DNA of 64,000 bases, taken from Clostridia bacterium (GTDB lineage: Bacteria; Bacillota; Clostridia; Christensenellales; DTU072). The stretch spans positions 31,619 to 95,618 of the forward strand of contig JAFVRJ010000025.1 in NCBI GenBank assembly GCA_017504305.1, in the 5' to 3' direction. The position numbers were made by a program, and so were the translations under genes. The notes under the pieces are model-generated. The model ran no database searches, was not told the origin of the DNA, and saw nothing but the letters and a program-made list of their open reading frames with translations. Positions 19,701 to 27,346 of the stretch are shown in pieces (positions within the stretch are counted from its first letter, which is position 1; each line of letters opens with the position of its first letter).

Positions 19701-19837
19701 TGGATGCAGATAACATTATCGTACTCGATGCAGGTAAGATAGTAGGTCAAGGCAAACACGAGTATCTAATACATAACTGTGACGTCTACCGTGACATCGC
19801 ACTTTCACAAATGAGTGAGGAGGAACTTGGTCTATGA
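16754..19837 (+). CDS. ABC exporter half-transporter with a giant extracytoplasmic insertion (BmrC-like)
   Basis: This 1027-residue half-transporter has one membrane segment at about residues 13-33, then about 465 polar residues, then the remaining segments from about 502 and a C-terminal ATPase. Without the insertion it would be a normal 560-residue exporter subunit. The insertion falls where TM1 and TM2 are normally joined by a short outside loop, so it should lie outside the cell. ATPase motifs: Walker A GGTGSGKSS (about 816), signature FSGGQKQR (about 921) and Walker B LIFDDSFSALD, where Asp replaces the catalytic Glu. That is typical of the degenerate subunit of BmrCD/LmrCD-type heterodimers. 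The stop overlaps the partner gene by 4 nt. Confidence 0.9.
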   Translation: MFKLFRNLKPMAWMVAVIIILVTGQAVAELYLPEKMSEIIDDGIYIDYEPLYEHLEMEKPSSLSSVDSEKTLKGYDEDTIPVFEMVDGFSTFDLAKAIEEEDGNKTTIDEFVFRDIPVKDSKQLFEDVLTPFLEGLEPYQLKAFEWRDQNVAESQHENWTPDFWGSYYTAQDRAAIAEVINALIIFDVGNNYAASNSNPSSIKIDGGDDDITVNNLLNQDPRVEEDAMSNESNRRILTACISCMKHSEYGNLMPIPIDKNGNRVATDAYGRALEKDKLVYVYSDADGDQVESAKKSYTGRPDPMPDYEVIICNNVLGYAYKYVGDKWIDTYRGITDEKAQELASEYNANVLIDALINTNKHRGEFTQKQLSKLTSDIKRMCDRYTEDDDLILLADLLKLEDKKPARIIKEVSKYYVSYENDEGLIESQTPLKDKATFGAKFRQFWTKVGNYLTLSATGNRKQAFEEGELESFSISLVEFKTYKEMMLPDGKTSQVDDLAFILKRGGMMLLLTFAACACAIAAAFLSSKLAAEFSAIIRSKVFNKVETFSLIEFDKYSTSSLITRSTNDVNQIQQVFLLILRTGLIAPITLIGGFIMAAEKSLKMTSVLLYDIPILVIASVMAAKVVYPLFQAIQKKVDKLTLITREGLTGIRVVRAFNKQETENQRFGEVNKDLTKAAIAVNRWCAVLAPLIAVVMNCSMVGVVWIASKQIAYNEDVDVGDMMAVIQYMTQIMMALVMVATVFVMFPRATASALRINEVLATEPELKDPEAPNGNYTSVGSVKFENVNFKYSAEAENYILSNIDFHAEKGKVTAIVGGTGSGKSSVINLIPRFYDCTEGRILVDGVDVREIPQEELRLKIGFVPQRSVLFSGTIRENLFYGKEDATDEECWEALRIAQSDTFVREKEGQLDARVEQGGGNFSGGQKQRLAIARAIIRKPEVLIFDDSFSALDFRTDKNLRKALKSITSESATIIVAQRIGTIMDADNIIVLDAGKIVGQGKHEYLIHNCDVYRDIALSQMSEEELGL

Positions 19838-21786
19838 GCGAATATGAAAATAACCAAAATTTAGCCTCCAACGCACAACCTCAACAACAAGGACTCGATT
19901 TAGGTAGAGCCTTGGGTGTCGGTGGCCCTGATATTAAAGAAGTAGACAAGGCTGAAAACTTCAAAGCCACGCTCTTTAGATTGGTTAAGTACTTAAGACC
20001 GCAATACCCCATGCTTATCGCAATGATTTTAATCGCCGCGATAGGTGCTTGGTTTGCTATTTGGGTACCGGATATTATGAAGAAAGTTACCAATGCTTTG
20101 GTAGATTCGGTACAATACTTCGTAGATATTACAAGGCCTTCCGAGGGTGGTAACAACCAGCTTTATTCCTACATTGCGCCCGTACTTTGGACTTGCGCCA
20201 TTTTGTACGTACTTAACGCGTTGTTCCAATTTACTTCGGGCTTAATAGCGGCATCGATGAGCCAACGAGTGGTAAGCCGTATGCGTACCGACGTTAAGAA
20301 TAAACTCGATAAAGTACCGCTTTCTTACTTTGATGCAACTCCTCTTGGCGACGTTTTATCGCGCTTCACAATCGATATCGAAATGATTTCGTTAACGCTA
20401 CAAGATAGCATTAACCAAATTATAACGGGTGTTATGACGGTAGTAGGCGTATTTATTATGATGATGCGTATCGACTGGTTACTTTCGATAATTGCTCTTG
20501 TAAGCTTGCCGTTGCTACTAATTGTTTCAACCGCAATAGTAAAGCGCTCGCAAGTAGAATTTGCCCGTCAACAAAAGCGTATAGGTCAACTTAACGGACA
20601 CATTGAAGAGATGTACACCGGACACCGTGTAATTAAGTTATACGGACACGAAGAAGAGTCCATAATGACCTATGAGCAAATCAACCAAGCACTTAAGAGG
20701 GCAACGCGTAAGTCGCAGTTCCTCGCAGGTGTAATTTTACCAAGTATAAAGTTTATCGATAACCTTGTTTACGTAGGCATCTGCGTAGGCGGTGGTATCA
20801 GAGCCGGTAGCGGTTTGGTAACGATAGGCGACATCCAAGCATTGCTTTCTTATACAAGACAATTTGCTCAACCTATTGAAAACATCAGTAACATCGCAAA
20901 CACCATACAATCTTCTATCGCTGCTGCAGAAAGAGTTTTCCAAGTATTCGATCTTGAAGAAATGACTCCGGAAGGCGAGCGTCGCATATCGGTTGCAGAG
21001 TGTGAAGGTACCGTTGATATCGAGCACGTAGCGTTCTCTTACGATAAGGAAAAACCCCTTATTACCGACCTCTCACTACACGTTAATGCAGGTGATAGTA
21101 TCGCTATAGTAGGACCGACCGGTGCCGGTAAGACAACCCTTGTAAACCTCTTGATGCGCTTCTACGACATCGATAAAGGACGCATCTTAATCGACGGTGT
21201 AGACATCAACGAATACTCTCGTAACGACTTACGTAGTTTGTACGGCATGGTATTACAAGAAACTTGGTTGTTTAATGGTACGGTTGCCGATAATATTGCT
21301 TACGGATGCCCGGATGCAACCAGAGAGGAAATTATACAAGCGGCAAAAGAGGCGTATGCAGATACCTTCATACAGACTATGGAACATGGTTACGACACCA
21401 TTTTGAAGGAAGATGCATCCAATATTTCGCAAGGTCAAAAACAACTTCTTACCATAGCGCGTGCAATCTTAAAGAAACCGCGTATTATTATATTGGACGA
21501 AGCAACAAGCTCGGTTGATACACGTACCGAGAAGTACATCCAAAGCGCAATGCTTGCAATGATGGAGGGCAAGACGAGCTTTGTTATCGCTCACCGTCTA
21601 TCTACCATCAAGCACGCGGCGGTAATACTCGTTATGAACCACGGCGACGTAGTAGAGCAGGGTAATCACGAAACCTTGATGGCTAAAAAAGGCTTCTACT
21701 ATGAGCTTTATAACTCGCAGTTTGCTGGCGTAACCGACGAGAATAAAGACGACGATACTGCAGCTGCAAGGTTCCAACAAACCTAA
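19834..21786 (+). CDS. ABC exporter half-transporter, catalytic partner (BmrD-like)
   Basis: A 650-residue exporter subunit: a Gln/Asn-rich N-terminal tail of about 50 residues, six membrane segments (about residues 65-340) and an ATPase domain. Walker A is GPTGAGKTT (about 428). Walker B is ILDEATSSVD with the catalytic Glu. The signature is degenerate, ISQGQKQ instead of SGGQ. With the upstream subunit (normal signature, Asp for Glu) this gives one working and one degenerate ATP site, the pattern of asymmetric heterodimeric exporters such as BmrCD and TM287/288. The ATGA overlap supports equal synthesis of both halves. The substrate is unknown; drug, peptide or lipid export is possible. Confidence 0.93.
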   Translation: MSEYENNQNLASNAQPQQQGLDLGRALGVGGPDIKEVDKAENFKATLFRLVKYLRPQYPMLIAMILIAAIGAWFAIWVPDIMKKVTNALVDSVQYFVDITRPSEGGNNQLYSYIAPVLWTCAILYVLNALFQFTSGLIAASMSQRVVSRMRTDVKNKLDKVPLSYFDATPLGDVLSRFTIDIEMISLTLQDSINQIITGVMTVVGVFIMMMRIDWLLSIIALVSLPLLLIVSTAIVKRSQVEFARQQKRIGQLNGHIEEMYTGHRVIKLYGHEEESIMTYEQINQALKRATRKSQFLAGVILPSIKFIDNLVYVGICVGGGIRAGSGLVTIGDIQALLSYTRQFAQPIENISNIANTIQSSIAAAERVFQVFDLEEMTPEGERRISVAECEGTVDIEHVAFSYDKEKPLITDLSLHVNAGDSIAIVGPTGAGKTTLVNLLMRFYDIDKGRILIDGVDINEYSRNDLRSLYGMVLQETWLFNGTVADNIAYGCPDATREEIIQAAKEAYADTFIQTMEHGYDTILKEDASNISQGQKQLLTIARAILKKPRIIILDEATSSVDTRTEKYIQSAMLAMMEGKTSFVIAHRLSTIKHAAVILVMNHGDVVEQGNHETLMAKKGFYYELYNSQFAGVTDENKDDDTAAARFQQT

Positions 21787-21788
21787 TA

Positions 21789-21814
21789 TTTCGGGAGGGT
21801 TACGCCTCCCGAAA
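21789..21814 (+). terminator. Hairpin after the ABC exporter operon
   Basis: TTTCGGGAGG and CCTCCCGAAA form a 10-bp stem around GTTACG. The following bases are only moderately T-rich, so it may be a weak terminator or an mRNA end stabiliser. Confidence 0.6.
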
Positions 21815-21841
21815 CCTATTTATTAATACCAAGCTTTTCGT

Positions 21842-21871
21842 TTGCTAAAACGAAGGGCCGTATGATATAAT
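21842..21871 (+). promoter_or_regulatory. Promoter of prs
   Basis: TTGCTA (21842-21847), 18 nt, TATAAT (21866-21871). The -35 box is identical to that of the pgk operon. Confidence 0.65.
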
Positions 21872-21898
21872 CTTGTTAACATACTTTTGGAGGAAATT

Positions 21899-23050
21899 AT
21901 GCCCACGTTTTTTACTGAAGTTTTTGAAGATGCTTCTCCCGTTGCACCTCTTGGTTTAGTCGTTCTCGAAGGAGCGCAAGAGCTTGGCAAAAAGATCGAT
22001 AATTATCTCGTTGAGTGGTATAACCGCGACGTAGGTAATAAGAATCCGAGATTTAAGAAGAAATCTTTTATCATTGATAGCGTTTGCCCTCGTTTTACCT
22101 CTGGCGACAGTAAAGGTATGATTAACGATAGCGTTCGTGGCGATGATATTTATATTTTAGTAGACGTAGGCAATTATAACTGCAAATATACCTTATTCGG
22201 TAGAGAAAACTGTATGTCTCCCGATGATCATTACGCAGATCTTAAGCGTATTATCGCTGCTTGTGGCGGTAAGGCAGAGCGTATAACCGTTATTATGCCC
22301 ATGCTTTACGGTGGCAGACAACACCGTCGTAACGGCAGAGAGTCCCTCGACGGCGCTCAAATGCTACAAGAGCTTTACGCGATGGGCGTTAAGGACATCA
22401 TTACCTTTGATGCACATGATCCTCGTATCCAAAACGCAGTTCCTCTAATGGGATTTGATAACTTCTTCCCCACTTACCAAATCATGAAGGCCCTTCTTAA
22501 GAGCTTCCCCAACCTTCAACTCGACGAAAACCACTTTATGATCGTATCTCCCGATGAAGGCGCTATGAACCGTAATATCTATTACGCTTCCATCCTCGGC
22601 GTAGATCTTGGTATGTTCTTTAAGAGAAGAGATTACACCCAAGTTATCAACGGACGTAACCCCATCGTTGCTCACGAGTATATCGGTACCGACGTTAAGG
22701 GTAAGGATATCTTGGTAGCAGACGACATTATCGCTACCGGCGACTCCGTAATCCGCCTTTGCAAAGAGCTCAAGGAAAAGGGATGCGGTAACATCTTCTT
22801 GACGTCCACCTATGCTTTGTTTACCGAAGGCTTTAAGAAGTTCGACGAGGCTTACGAACAAGGTTTATTCACCGCTGTTTTAAGCACCAACCTTACCTTC
22901 AACCACCCCGAACTTTTGACCAAGCCTTGGTTTGTTTGCGCAGATCTTTCCAAGTTCATCGCTTACATCATTTCTTCCTGCAACCAAAACAAATCGGTTA
23001 CTCCCTTACTTAACTCCGCAGAAAGAATCCACGAGTTACTCGGCAAATAA
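21899..23050 (+). CDS. prs: Ribose-phosphate pyrophosphokinase (long form)
   Basis: Prs makes PRPP from ribose 5-phosphate and ATP for nucleotide, His and Trp synthesis. The PRPP-binding loop VADDIIATGDSV and the GGRQHRR and FDAHDPRIQ regions identify it. At 383 residues it is longer than classical Prs (about 315) and belongs to a long variant found in Clostridia, with extra N-terminal sequence. The ATG at 21899 has GGAGG (21889-21893) 5 nt upstream; the in-frame TTG at 21887 lies in that site and is not the start. The stop overlaps the next start (TAATG). In Bacillus prs also lies in the spoVG-spoVT region. Confidence 0.92.
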   Translation: MPTFFTEVFEDASPVAPLGLVVLEGAQELGKKIDNYLVEWYNRDVGNKNPRFKKKSFIIDSVCPRFTSGDSKGMINDSVRGDDIYILVDVGNYNCKYTLFGRENCMSPDDHYADLKRIIAACGGKAERITVIMPMLYGGRQHRRNGRESLDGAQMLQELYAMGVKDIITFDAHDPRIQNAVPLMGFDNFFPTYQIMKALLKSFPNLQLDENHFMIVSPDEGAMNRNIYYASILGVDLGMFFKRRDYTQVINGRNPIVAHEYIGTDVKGKDILVADDIIATGDSVIRLCKELKEKGCGNIFLTSTYALFTEGFKKFDEAYEQGLFTAVLSTNLTFNHPELLTKPWFVCADLSKFIAYIISSCNQNKSVTPLLNSAERIHELLGK

Positions 23051-23481
23051 TGGACGCCCGACTTACCGTAACAACCGCAAACGGCGATCTATACTTTTTT
23101 ACAACATGCAACTATCAATATAACAAAAACGATAGTGCACAAATTAGTTTTGTATACGAAGGCGATTTTCGTAAATATAATATGGTGATAGGCTTAAATC
23201 GCGATAAAATTGCCTTTACCAAAACCGACGTAGATCCGGTAGGCTACGCCGAAACCTCTTTTAATATACTCACTCTTGGCCGCGGTGCAGGCGTAAAGCA
23301 TACCGCGGTCGAGGTAGAATACCTCAAGTTTAACTTTTCATCCGACGACGTTTTAATTGATTATAAAGAGGACTTTGCCCATATTGTGTTACCTTGTAAT
23401 TACCAAAAGGTATCCCAAAGTCCCAAACCGGCAGTAATTAAAATAATTTGTACAGTTCCACAAATTAAGGAGAATATATGA
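23050..23481 (+). CDS. Small protein of unknown function between prs and an UPF0173 gene
   Basis: I do not recognise this 143-residue protein. It is soluble, with no signal peptide or membrane segment. The alternating hydrophobic pattern (LTVTTANGDLYFFTT, ISFVYEG, MVIGLNRDKIAFTK, HIVLPC) suggests mostly beta strands, possibly a small barrel like the calycin-type DUF1934 proteins, but I see no firm motif. It is surely translated: its start overlaps the prs stop (TAATG) and its stop overlaps the next start (ATGA), with an AAGGAG for the next gene inside its last codons. The coupling suggests a role linked to its neighbours; no more can be said. Confidence 0.75.
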   Translation: MDARLTVTTANGDLYFFTTCNYQYNKNDSAQISFVYEGDFRKYNMVIGLNRDKIAFTKTDVDPVGYAETSFNILTLGRGAGVKHTAVEVEYLKFNFSSDDVLIDYKEDFAHIVLPCNYQKVSQSPKPAVIKIICTVPQIKENI

Positions 23482-24131
23482 AAATCGAATGGTTAGGACA
23501 CGCATCCTTTAAACTTACCGAAAGCACCGGCATCACCATCGTTACCGATCCCTATGAAGAAGATAGGGTTGGCGTTAAGTTTCCCAAGGTAAAGTCTTCG
23601 GTTGTAACGGTAAGCCACGACCACTTTGACCACAACTGCGTTAGCGCGGTAGAAGGCGTTGATACCGTTATCAATAGCACCGGTTCGTATGACCTTGACG
23701 GCGTAGATATTTACGGCTTCAAGAGCTATCATGATGAGAAAAAGGGCGCTTTACGCGGTAAGAACATCGTTTTCCGCTTCCGTATGGATGGTGTTGAAGT
23801 TTGCCACCTCGGCGACATCGGCGAGCCCTTGAGCCCCATGCTTGCAGAGTTGATTGGTTCAATTAATATTTTGCTTATTCCTGTTGGCGGTAAGTATACC
23901 ATCAACGCCGAGCAAGCTAAAGAATACGTTGACCTTCTTATGCCCGACGTAGTTATACCGATGCACTATATGTGCGACGGCTATAAAACAGAGTTCGACG
24001 AGCTCGATGATTTTCTTGATCTATTCAGTGATAAGGATATCGAGTACGCCGATACCACCGAACTTGAGTTCGACAGAATGGACTTTGACGGAGAACGCAC
24101 CAGAGTAATAGTGCCCATTAAAGTCAATTAA
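23478..24131 (+). CDS. Metal-dependent hydrolase, UPF0173/YtkL type (MBL fold)
   Basis: This 217-residue metallo-beta-lactamase fold protein begins MKIEWLGHASFKL, the standard start of the UPF0173 (YtkL) group. Metal motifs are SHDHFDHN (His47, His49, Asp51, His52), HLGDIGEPL and the late MHYMCDG histidine. Family members act on unknown, possibly nucleotide- or lipid-like phosphoesters. AAGGAG lies 6 nt upstream of the ATG. The gene overlaps the preceding unknown gene by 4 nt and ends about 80 nt before rho. Confidence 0.87.
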   Translation: MKIEWLGHASFKLTESTGITIVTDPYEEDRVGVKFPKVKSSVVTVSHDHFDHNCVSAVEGVDTVINSTGSYDLDGVDIYGFKSYHDEKKGALRGKNIVFRFRMDGVEVCHLGDIGEPLSPMLAELIGSINILLIPVGGKYTINAEQAKEYVDLLMPDVVIPMHYMCDGYKTEFDELDDFLDLFSDKDIEYADTTELEFDRMDFDGERTRVIVPIKVN

Positions 24132-24212
24132 TTACAATTTAATCTTTAAATTTTCGTCCTAACCGTTATAGTATTTTAAGGACGTGAAAATAATTTTTTT
24201 AGGAGATTTTTT

Positions 24213-25856
24213 ATGAAATTTGATTTTACCGCCGAGCAACTTGACGGAATGAATATTTTCGGGTTGCGTGATTTGGCGAGAAGGATGGGACATCATAGTC
24301 CCACCAACAAGAAAAAGCAAGAGCTTTTGGATTTTTTGATGGGTTTATTGCAAGCCGATGCAAGCGCCAGCGTTCAAAGTGTTGAAGAAGCACCTAAAAA
24401 ACGTCGCGGTCGTCCCCCAAAGAAAAATTCCGTTGCTGAAACCGAAATTATGGAAGAGGTCAAAACAATTAAAGATGAGCCTACCAAAGAGGTAGATCCT
24501 GCTTTAAAGGTTCCGTTTGATCATAAATCAACCGTTAGCCCCATTTTGGAAATGCATAATACTCCTACAAACGATTATGTTCAAGGAGTGATTAAGGAAA
24601 GCTCTTCTCAACGTCCAAATGCAAAATTTGATGGTAAAAACAGATTTGATGGAAGAAATAGATACGAAAACAATCGTGATTTAGCTCACGAAGAACCTGT
24701 ATTAGAGGAGTTGGAAATTCGAGAGGGCGTATTAGAAATTTGTCCCGACGGATACGGCTTTTTGCGCGCAAACAACTACGAGCAAGGCGATGGGGATGCG
24801 TATATCGCAGCACCCAAAATTCGCAAGTGCGGTTTGAGAAAGGGCGATCTTGTTAAAGCATACGTTAAAAAGCTTGCCGAAAACCGTCCTCTTAACGTTC
24901 AAGAACTTATAAGCGTAAACGGAGATAAGCCGGAAAGCGCATTTACAAGACCTACCTTCGAGAGCTTAATACCGATTTATCCTGACAAGCGCTTTAAATT
25001 AGAGCTTGCAACATCTAAAAACGATTTTGCAATCAGAGCAATAGATTTGGTTGCACCTATCGGCAAAGGTCAACGTGCAATGATCGTAAGCCCGCCTAAA
25101 GCAGGTAAAACCACCTTACTTAAGAAGATTGCAGCGAGCATTTCTGCCAATTATCCCGATGCACACCTTATGGTATTGCTTGTTGACGAACGTCCGGAAG
25201 AAGTTACCGATATGCAACGCTCCATAAAGGGCGAGGTAATTTACTCCACCTTTGACGAGATGCCCGAGCACCACACCAAGGCAAGTGAAATGGTGCTTGA
25301 ACGTGCAAAACGTTTGGTTGAAAGGGGTAGAGACGTAGTTATTTTGATGGACTCCTTGACAAGACTTGCGCGCGCATATAACCTTACCATAACTCCCACC
25401 GGAAAGACATTATCGGGCGGTATTGATCCCGGTAGCTTGTATCTTCCCAAGAGATTTTTTGGTGCTGCACGTAATATTGAAAACGGTGGTAGTTTAACAA
25501 TTATTGCAACTGCACTCGTTGATACGGGCAGTCGTATGGACGACGTTATTTACGAGGAGTTCAAAGGTACCGGTAATATGGAAATCCATTTGGACAGAAG
25601 ACTCAGCGAAAAGAGAATTTTCCCCGCTATCGATCTTGCAAAGAGCGGTACGCGCCGAGAAGAACTTTTACTATCCAAAGACGAGTTGGAGTGCATATTC
25701 CGCGTACGTCGTATGCTCTCGGTAGGCGATGGTCAAGAAGCTACTGAAAACCTCATCCAAATGATGATGAAAACCCAAAACAACAAAGAGTTTATCGATA
25801 TGCTAAACCTCCAAGTTGCAAAGCTTGAAAAGGAAGGTTTTACCTTTACTAAATAG
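24213..25856 (+). CDS. rho: Transcription termination factor Rho
   Basis: Rho is the hexameric RNA helicase that ends transcription. At 547 residues it is longer than E. coli Rho (419). The extra part is an N-terminal extension: a helical Rho_N (SAP-like) segment at residues 1-50, then a disordered basic and acidic linker (APKKRRGRPPKKN near 68-80) to about residue 170. The core follows: the RNA-binding OB fold (ILEICPDGYGFLRANNYE), Walker A SPPKAGKTTLLKK, the Q-loop region LVDERPEEVTDMQRS, Walker B VVILMDSLTRLARAYN and the arginine finger region FKGTGNMEIHLDR. Such linker insertions are common in Clostridia and can change RNA binding. A hairpin array lies just downstream. Confidence 0.97.
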   Translation: MKFDFTAEQLDGMNIFGLRDLARRMGHHSPTNKKKQELLDFLMGLLQADASASVQSVEEAPKKRRGRPPKKNSVAETEIMEEVKTIKDEPTKEVDPALKVPFDHKSTVSPILEMHNTPTNDYVQGVIKESSSQRPNAKFDGKNRFDGRNRYENNRDLAHEEPVLEELEIREGVLEICPDGYGFLRANNYEQGDGDAYIAAPKIRKCGLRKGDLVKAYVKKLAENRPLNVQELISVNGDKPESAFTRPTFESLIPIYPDKRFKLELATSKNDFAIRAIDLVAPIGKGQRAMIVSPPKAGKTTLLKKIAASISANYPDAHLMVLLVDERPEEVTDMQRSIKGEVIYSTFDEMPEHHTKASEMVLERAKRLVERGRDVVILMDSLTRLARAYNLTITPTGKTLSGGIDPGSLYLPKRFFGAARNIENGGSLTIIATALVDTGSRMDDVIYEEFKGTGNMEIHLDRRLSEKRIFPAIDLAKSGTRREELLLSKDELECIFRVRRMLSVGDGQEATENLIQMMMKTQNNKEFIDMLNLQVAKLEKEGFTFTK

Positions 25857-25923
25857 GTTAGAGCAACCGTTTTGTTGGTTTAGGATACCCTAAATACCCG
25901 CAAAGCGCATCAATGCAAAATAA

Positions 25924-26272
25924 AAAACCGACTCAAAGGGCGTGTCCCATAGGGATTTTTAGTCCGTAATAAAAGCATAGCACACTATACTTCACTAAAA
26001 GTGAAAGGTAGTGTGCTTTTCTTATCCACAAAAGATAAACTTTTATAAGTGATATTTTTAGCCTTATGGCTAAAAGTGATATGCAAGTTTCTTGCGTTAT
26101 ATTTTGACATGCAGTCAAAGTTATATTATATTTGCCACAACTTACCCTATGGGTAAATATAACTTTGCGTAGCAAAATATAACTGCGAAAGCAATATAAC
26201 TTGCCAATAGGCAAATATAACTAGTGCGTCAGTAATAATCCCTATTACTGACGCACTAAACGAGTCGGTTTT
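25924..26272. repeat. Hairpin-array element with terminal inverted repeats
   Basis: The 435-nt gap between the convergent rho and fba genes holds no coding sequence. It is bounded by AAAACCGACTC (25924-25934) and its complement GAGTCGGTTTT (26262-26272). Inside, at least eight small palindromes stand in a row, e.g. TTTAGCC/GGCTAAA, GCAAG/CTTGC, TTGAC/GTCAA, TACCC/GGGTA, TTGC/GCAA and TTGCC/GGCAA. Short spacers join them: AGTGATAT (26048, 26075), AGTTATATT (26119), then its reverse complement AATATAACT four times (26156, 26176, 26193, 26214). It closes with a perfect 15-bp hairpin (26223-26237 with 26243-26257). It looks like a non-coding, MITE- or REP-like dispersed element. Confidence 0.8.
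25979..26021 (+). terminator. Likely terminator of rho, within the hairpin array
   Basis: AGCACACTA (25979-25987) pairs with TAGTGTGCT (26009-26017), with an inner TTCACT/AGTGAA stem, then TTTTCTT. Confidence 0.65.
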
Positions 26273-26291
26273 ATTTTTAAGTTTTTTGTTC

Positions 26292-27221
26292 TTATGCTTT
26301 ACCGCTACAACCAAGAACGTTCTTGATCTTGTGTTTAACGATTTCTTTAATACGTTCTCTCGCGGGTCCAAGATATTGACGAGGATCGAAGTGAGCGGGG
26401 TTCTCTGCAAAGTACTTGCGGAGGGTTGCGGTCATAGCCATACGAAGGTCGGAGTCAATGTTGATTTTGCAAACTGCCATTTCAGCTGCTTTGCGGAGCA
26501 TTTCTTCCGGAACGCCTTTAGCACCGGGCATGTTGCCACCGTAACGGTTGATTTCTTCAGCAAGATATTGGGGAACAGAGCTTGCACCGTGAAGAACGAT
26601 GGGGAAGCCGGGGAGACGGCGAGATACTTCTTCTAAAATGTCAAAACGAAGTCTTGCATCGCCTTTGAATTTGAATGCGCCGTGGCTGGTACCGATAGCG
26701 ATTGCCAAGCTATCAACACCGGTCTTGGATACGAATTCTTCAACTTGATCGGGATCGGTATAGCAAGCATCTGCAGCAGATACGTTAACGTCGTCTTCAA
26801 CGCCTGCGAGCTTACCAAGTTCAGCTTCAACTACTACGCCGTGATCATGAGCGTACTCAACAACGTTACGGGTAATTTTGATGTTGTCAGCGAAGCTACG
26901 GCTGGATGCGTCTATCATAACGGAGGTAAAACCTTTATCAACGCAGTCTTTGCAAAGCTCAAAAGAATCACCGTGGTCGAGGTGTAAGCAGATCGGTAAA
27001 CCAGAGTCTGCTACTGCTGCTTCAACGAGCTTGGTGAGGTAAGTGGGGTTAGCGTATTTACGAGCACCTGCGCTTACTTGAAGGATAAGGGGAGCGTTTT
27101 CTTCCTTACCTGCAGCAACGATACCTTGGATGATTTCCATGTTGTTTACGTTAAAAGCACCAACTGCGTAACCGCCGGCGTATGCTTTTTCGAACATTTC
27201 TTTACTTGTTACTAAGGGCAT
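26292..27221 (-). CDS. fba: Fructose-bisphosphate aldolase, class II
   Basis: Fba splits fructose 1,6-bisphosphate into the two triose phosphates using zinc. The 309-residue protein has the class II motifs: LHLDHGDSFE (zinc His), MIDASSRSF, VEAELG, IGTSHGAFKF (zinc His) and LHGASSV. The start at 27221 has GGAGG 7 nt upstream. A longer reading to 27260 would start inside the -10 box and is rejected. It is transcribed alone from a promoter at 27252-27280, away from the other glycolysis genes of this window. Tagatose-bisphosphate aldolases are close relatives, but context and sequence favour Fba. Confidence 0.95.
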   Translation of the reverse strand: MPLVTSKEMFEKAYAGGYAVGAFNVNNMEIIQGIVAAGKEENAPLILQVSAGARKYANPTYLTKLVEAAVADSGLPICLHLDHGDSFELCKDCVDKGFTSVMIDASSRSFADNIKITRNVVEYAHDHGVVVEAELGKLAGVEDDVNVSAADACYTDPDQVEEFVSKTGVDSLAIAIGTSHGAFKFKGDARLRFDILEEVSRRLPGFPIVLHGASSVPQYLAEEINRYGGNMPGAKGVPEEMLRKAAEMAVCKINIDSDLRMAMTATLRKYFAENPAHFDPRQYLGPARERIKEIVKHKIKNVLGCSGKA

Positions 27222-27251
27222 AATTGGTCCTCCAATAGTTAATTCGCCTAT

Positions 27252-27280
27252 ATTATACAACTTAAATTTAACAAAGTAAA
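27252..27280 (-). promoter_or_regulatory. Promoter of fba
   Basis: On the minus strand TTTACT (27280-27275), 17 nt, TATAAT (27257-27252). Confidence 0.7.
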
Positions 27281-27311
27281 TTAAATAAATGAAGTTTAGA
27301 AATTATATTGC

Positions 27312-27340
27312 TTGTTAAATAATACCCGTTAATGTATAAT
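27312..27340 (+). promoter_or_regulatory. Promoter of the trmN6-rsmI pair
   Basis: TTGTTA (27312-27317), 17 nt, TATAAT (27335-27340). The ATG is only 7 nt past the -10 box, so the transcript should start at or next to the start codon. Confidence 0.7.
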
Positions 27341-27346
27341 TGAAAT

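Noticed and set aside
21887..21898. TTG start of prs at 21887
   Set aside because: It overlaps the GGAGG ribosome site; the ATG at 21899 has correct spacing.
25924..26272. CRISPR array
   Set aside because: The repeated words are only 8-9 nt, the parts between them are palindromic rather than unique spacers of constant length, and no cas gene is near.
25933..26410. Small minus-strand frames across the hairpin array
   Set aside because: They run through the palindromes, have no ribosome site and no protein-like composition.
27222..27260. 13-residue N-terminal extension of fba
   Set aside because: The start would lie at the -10 box of the fba promoter; the ATG at 27221 has GGAGG.
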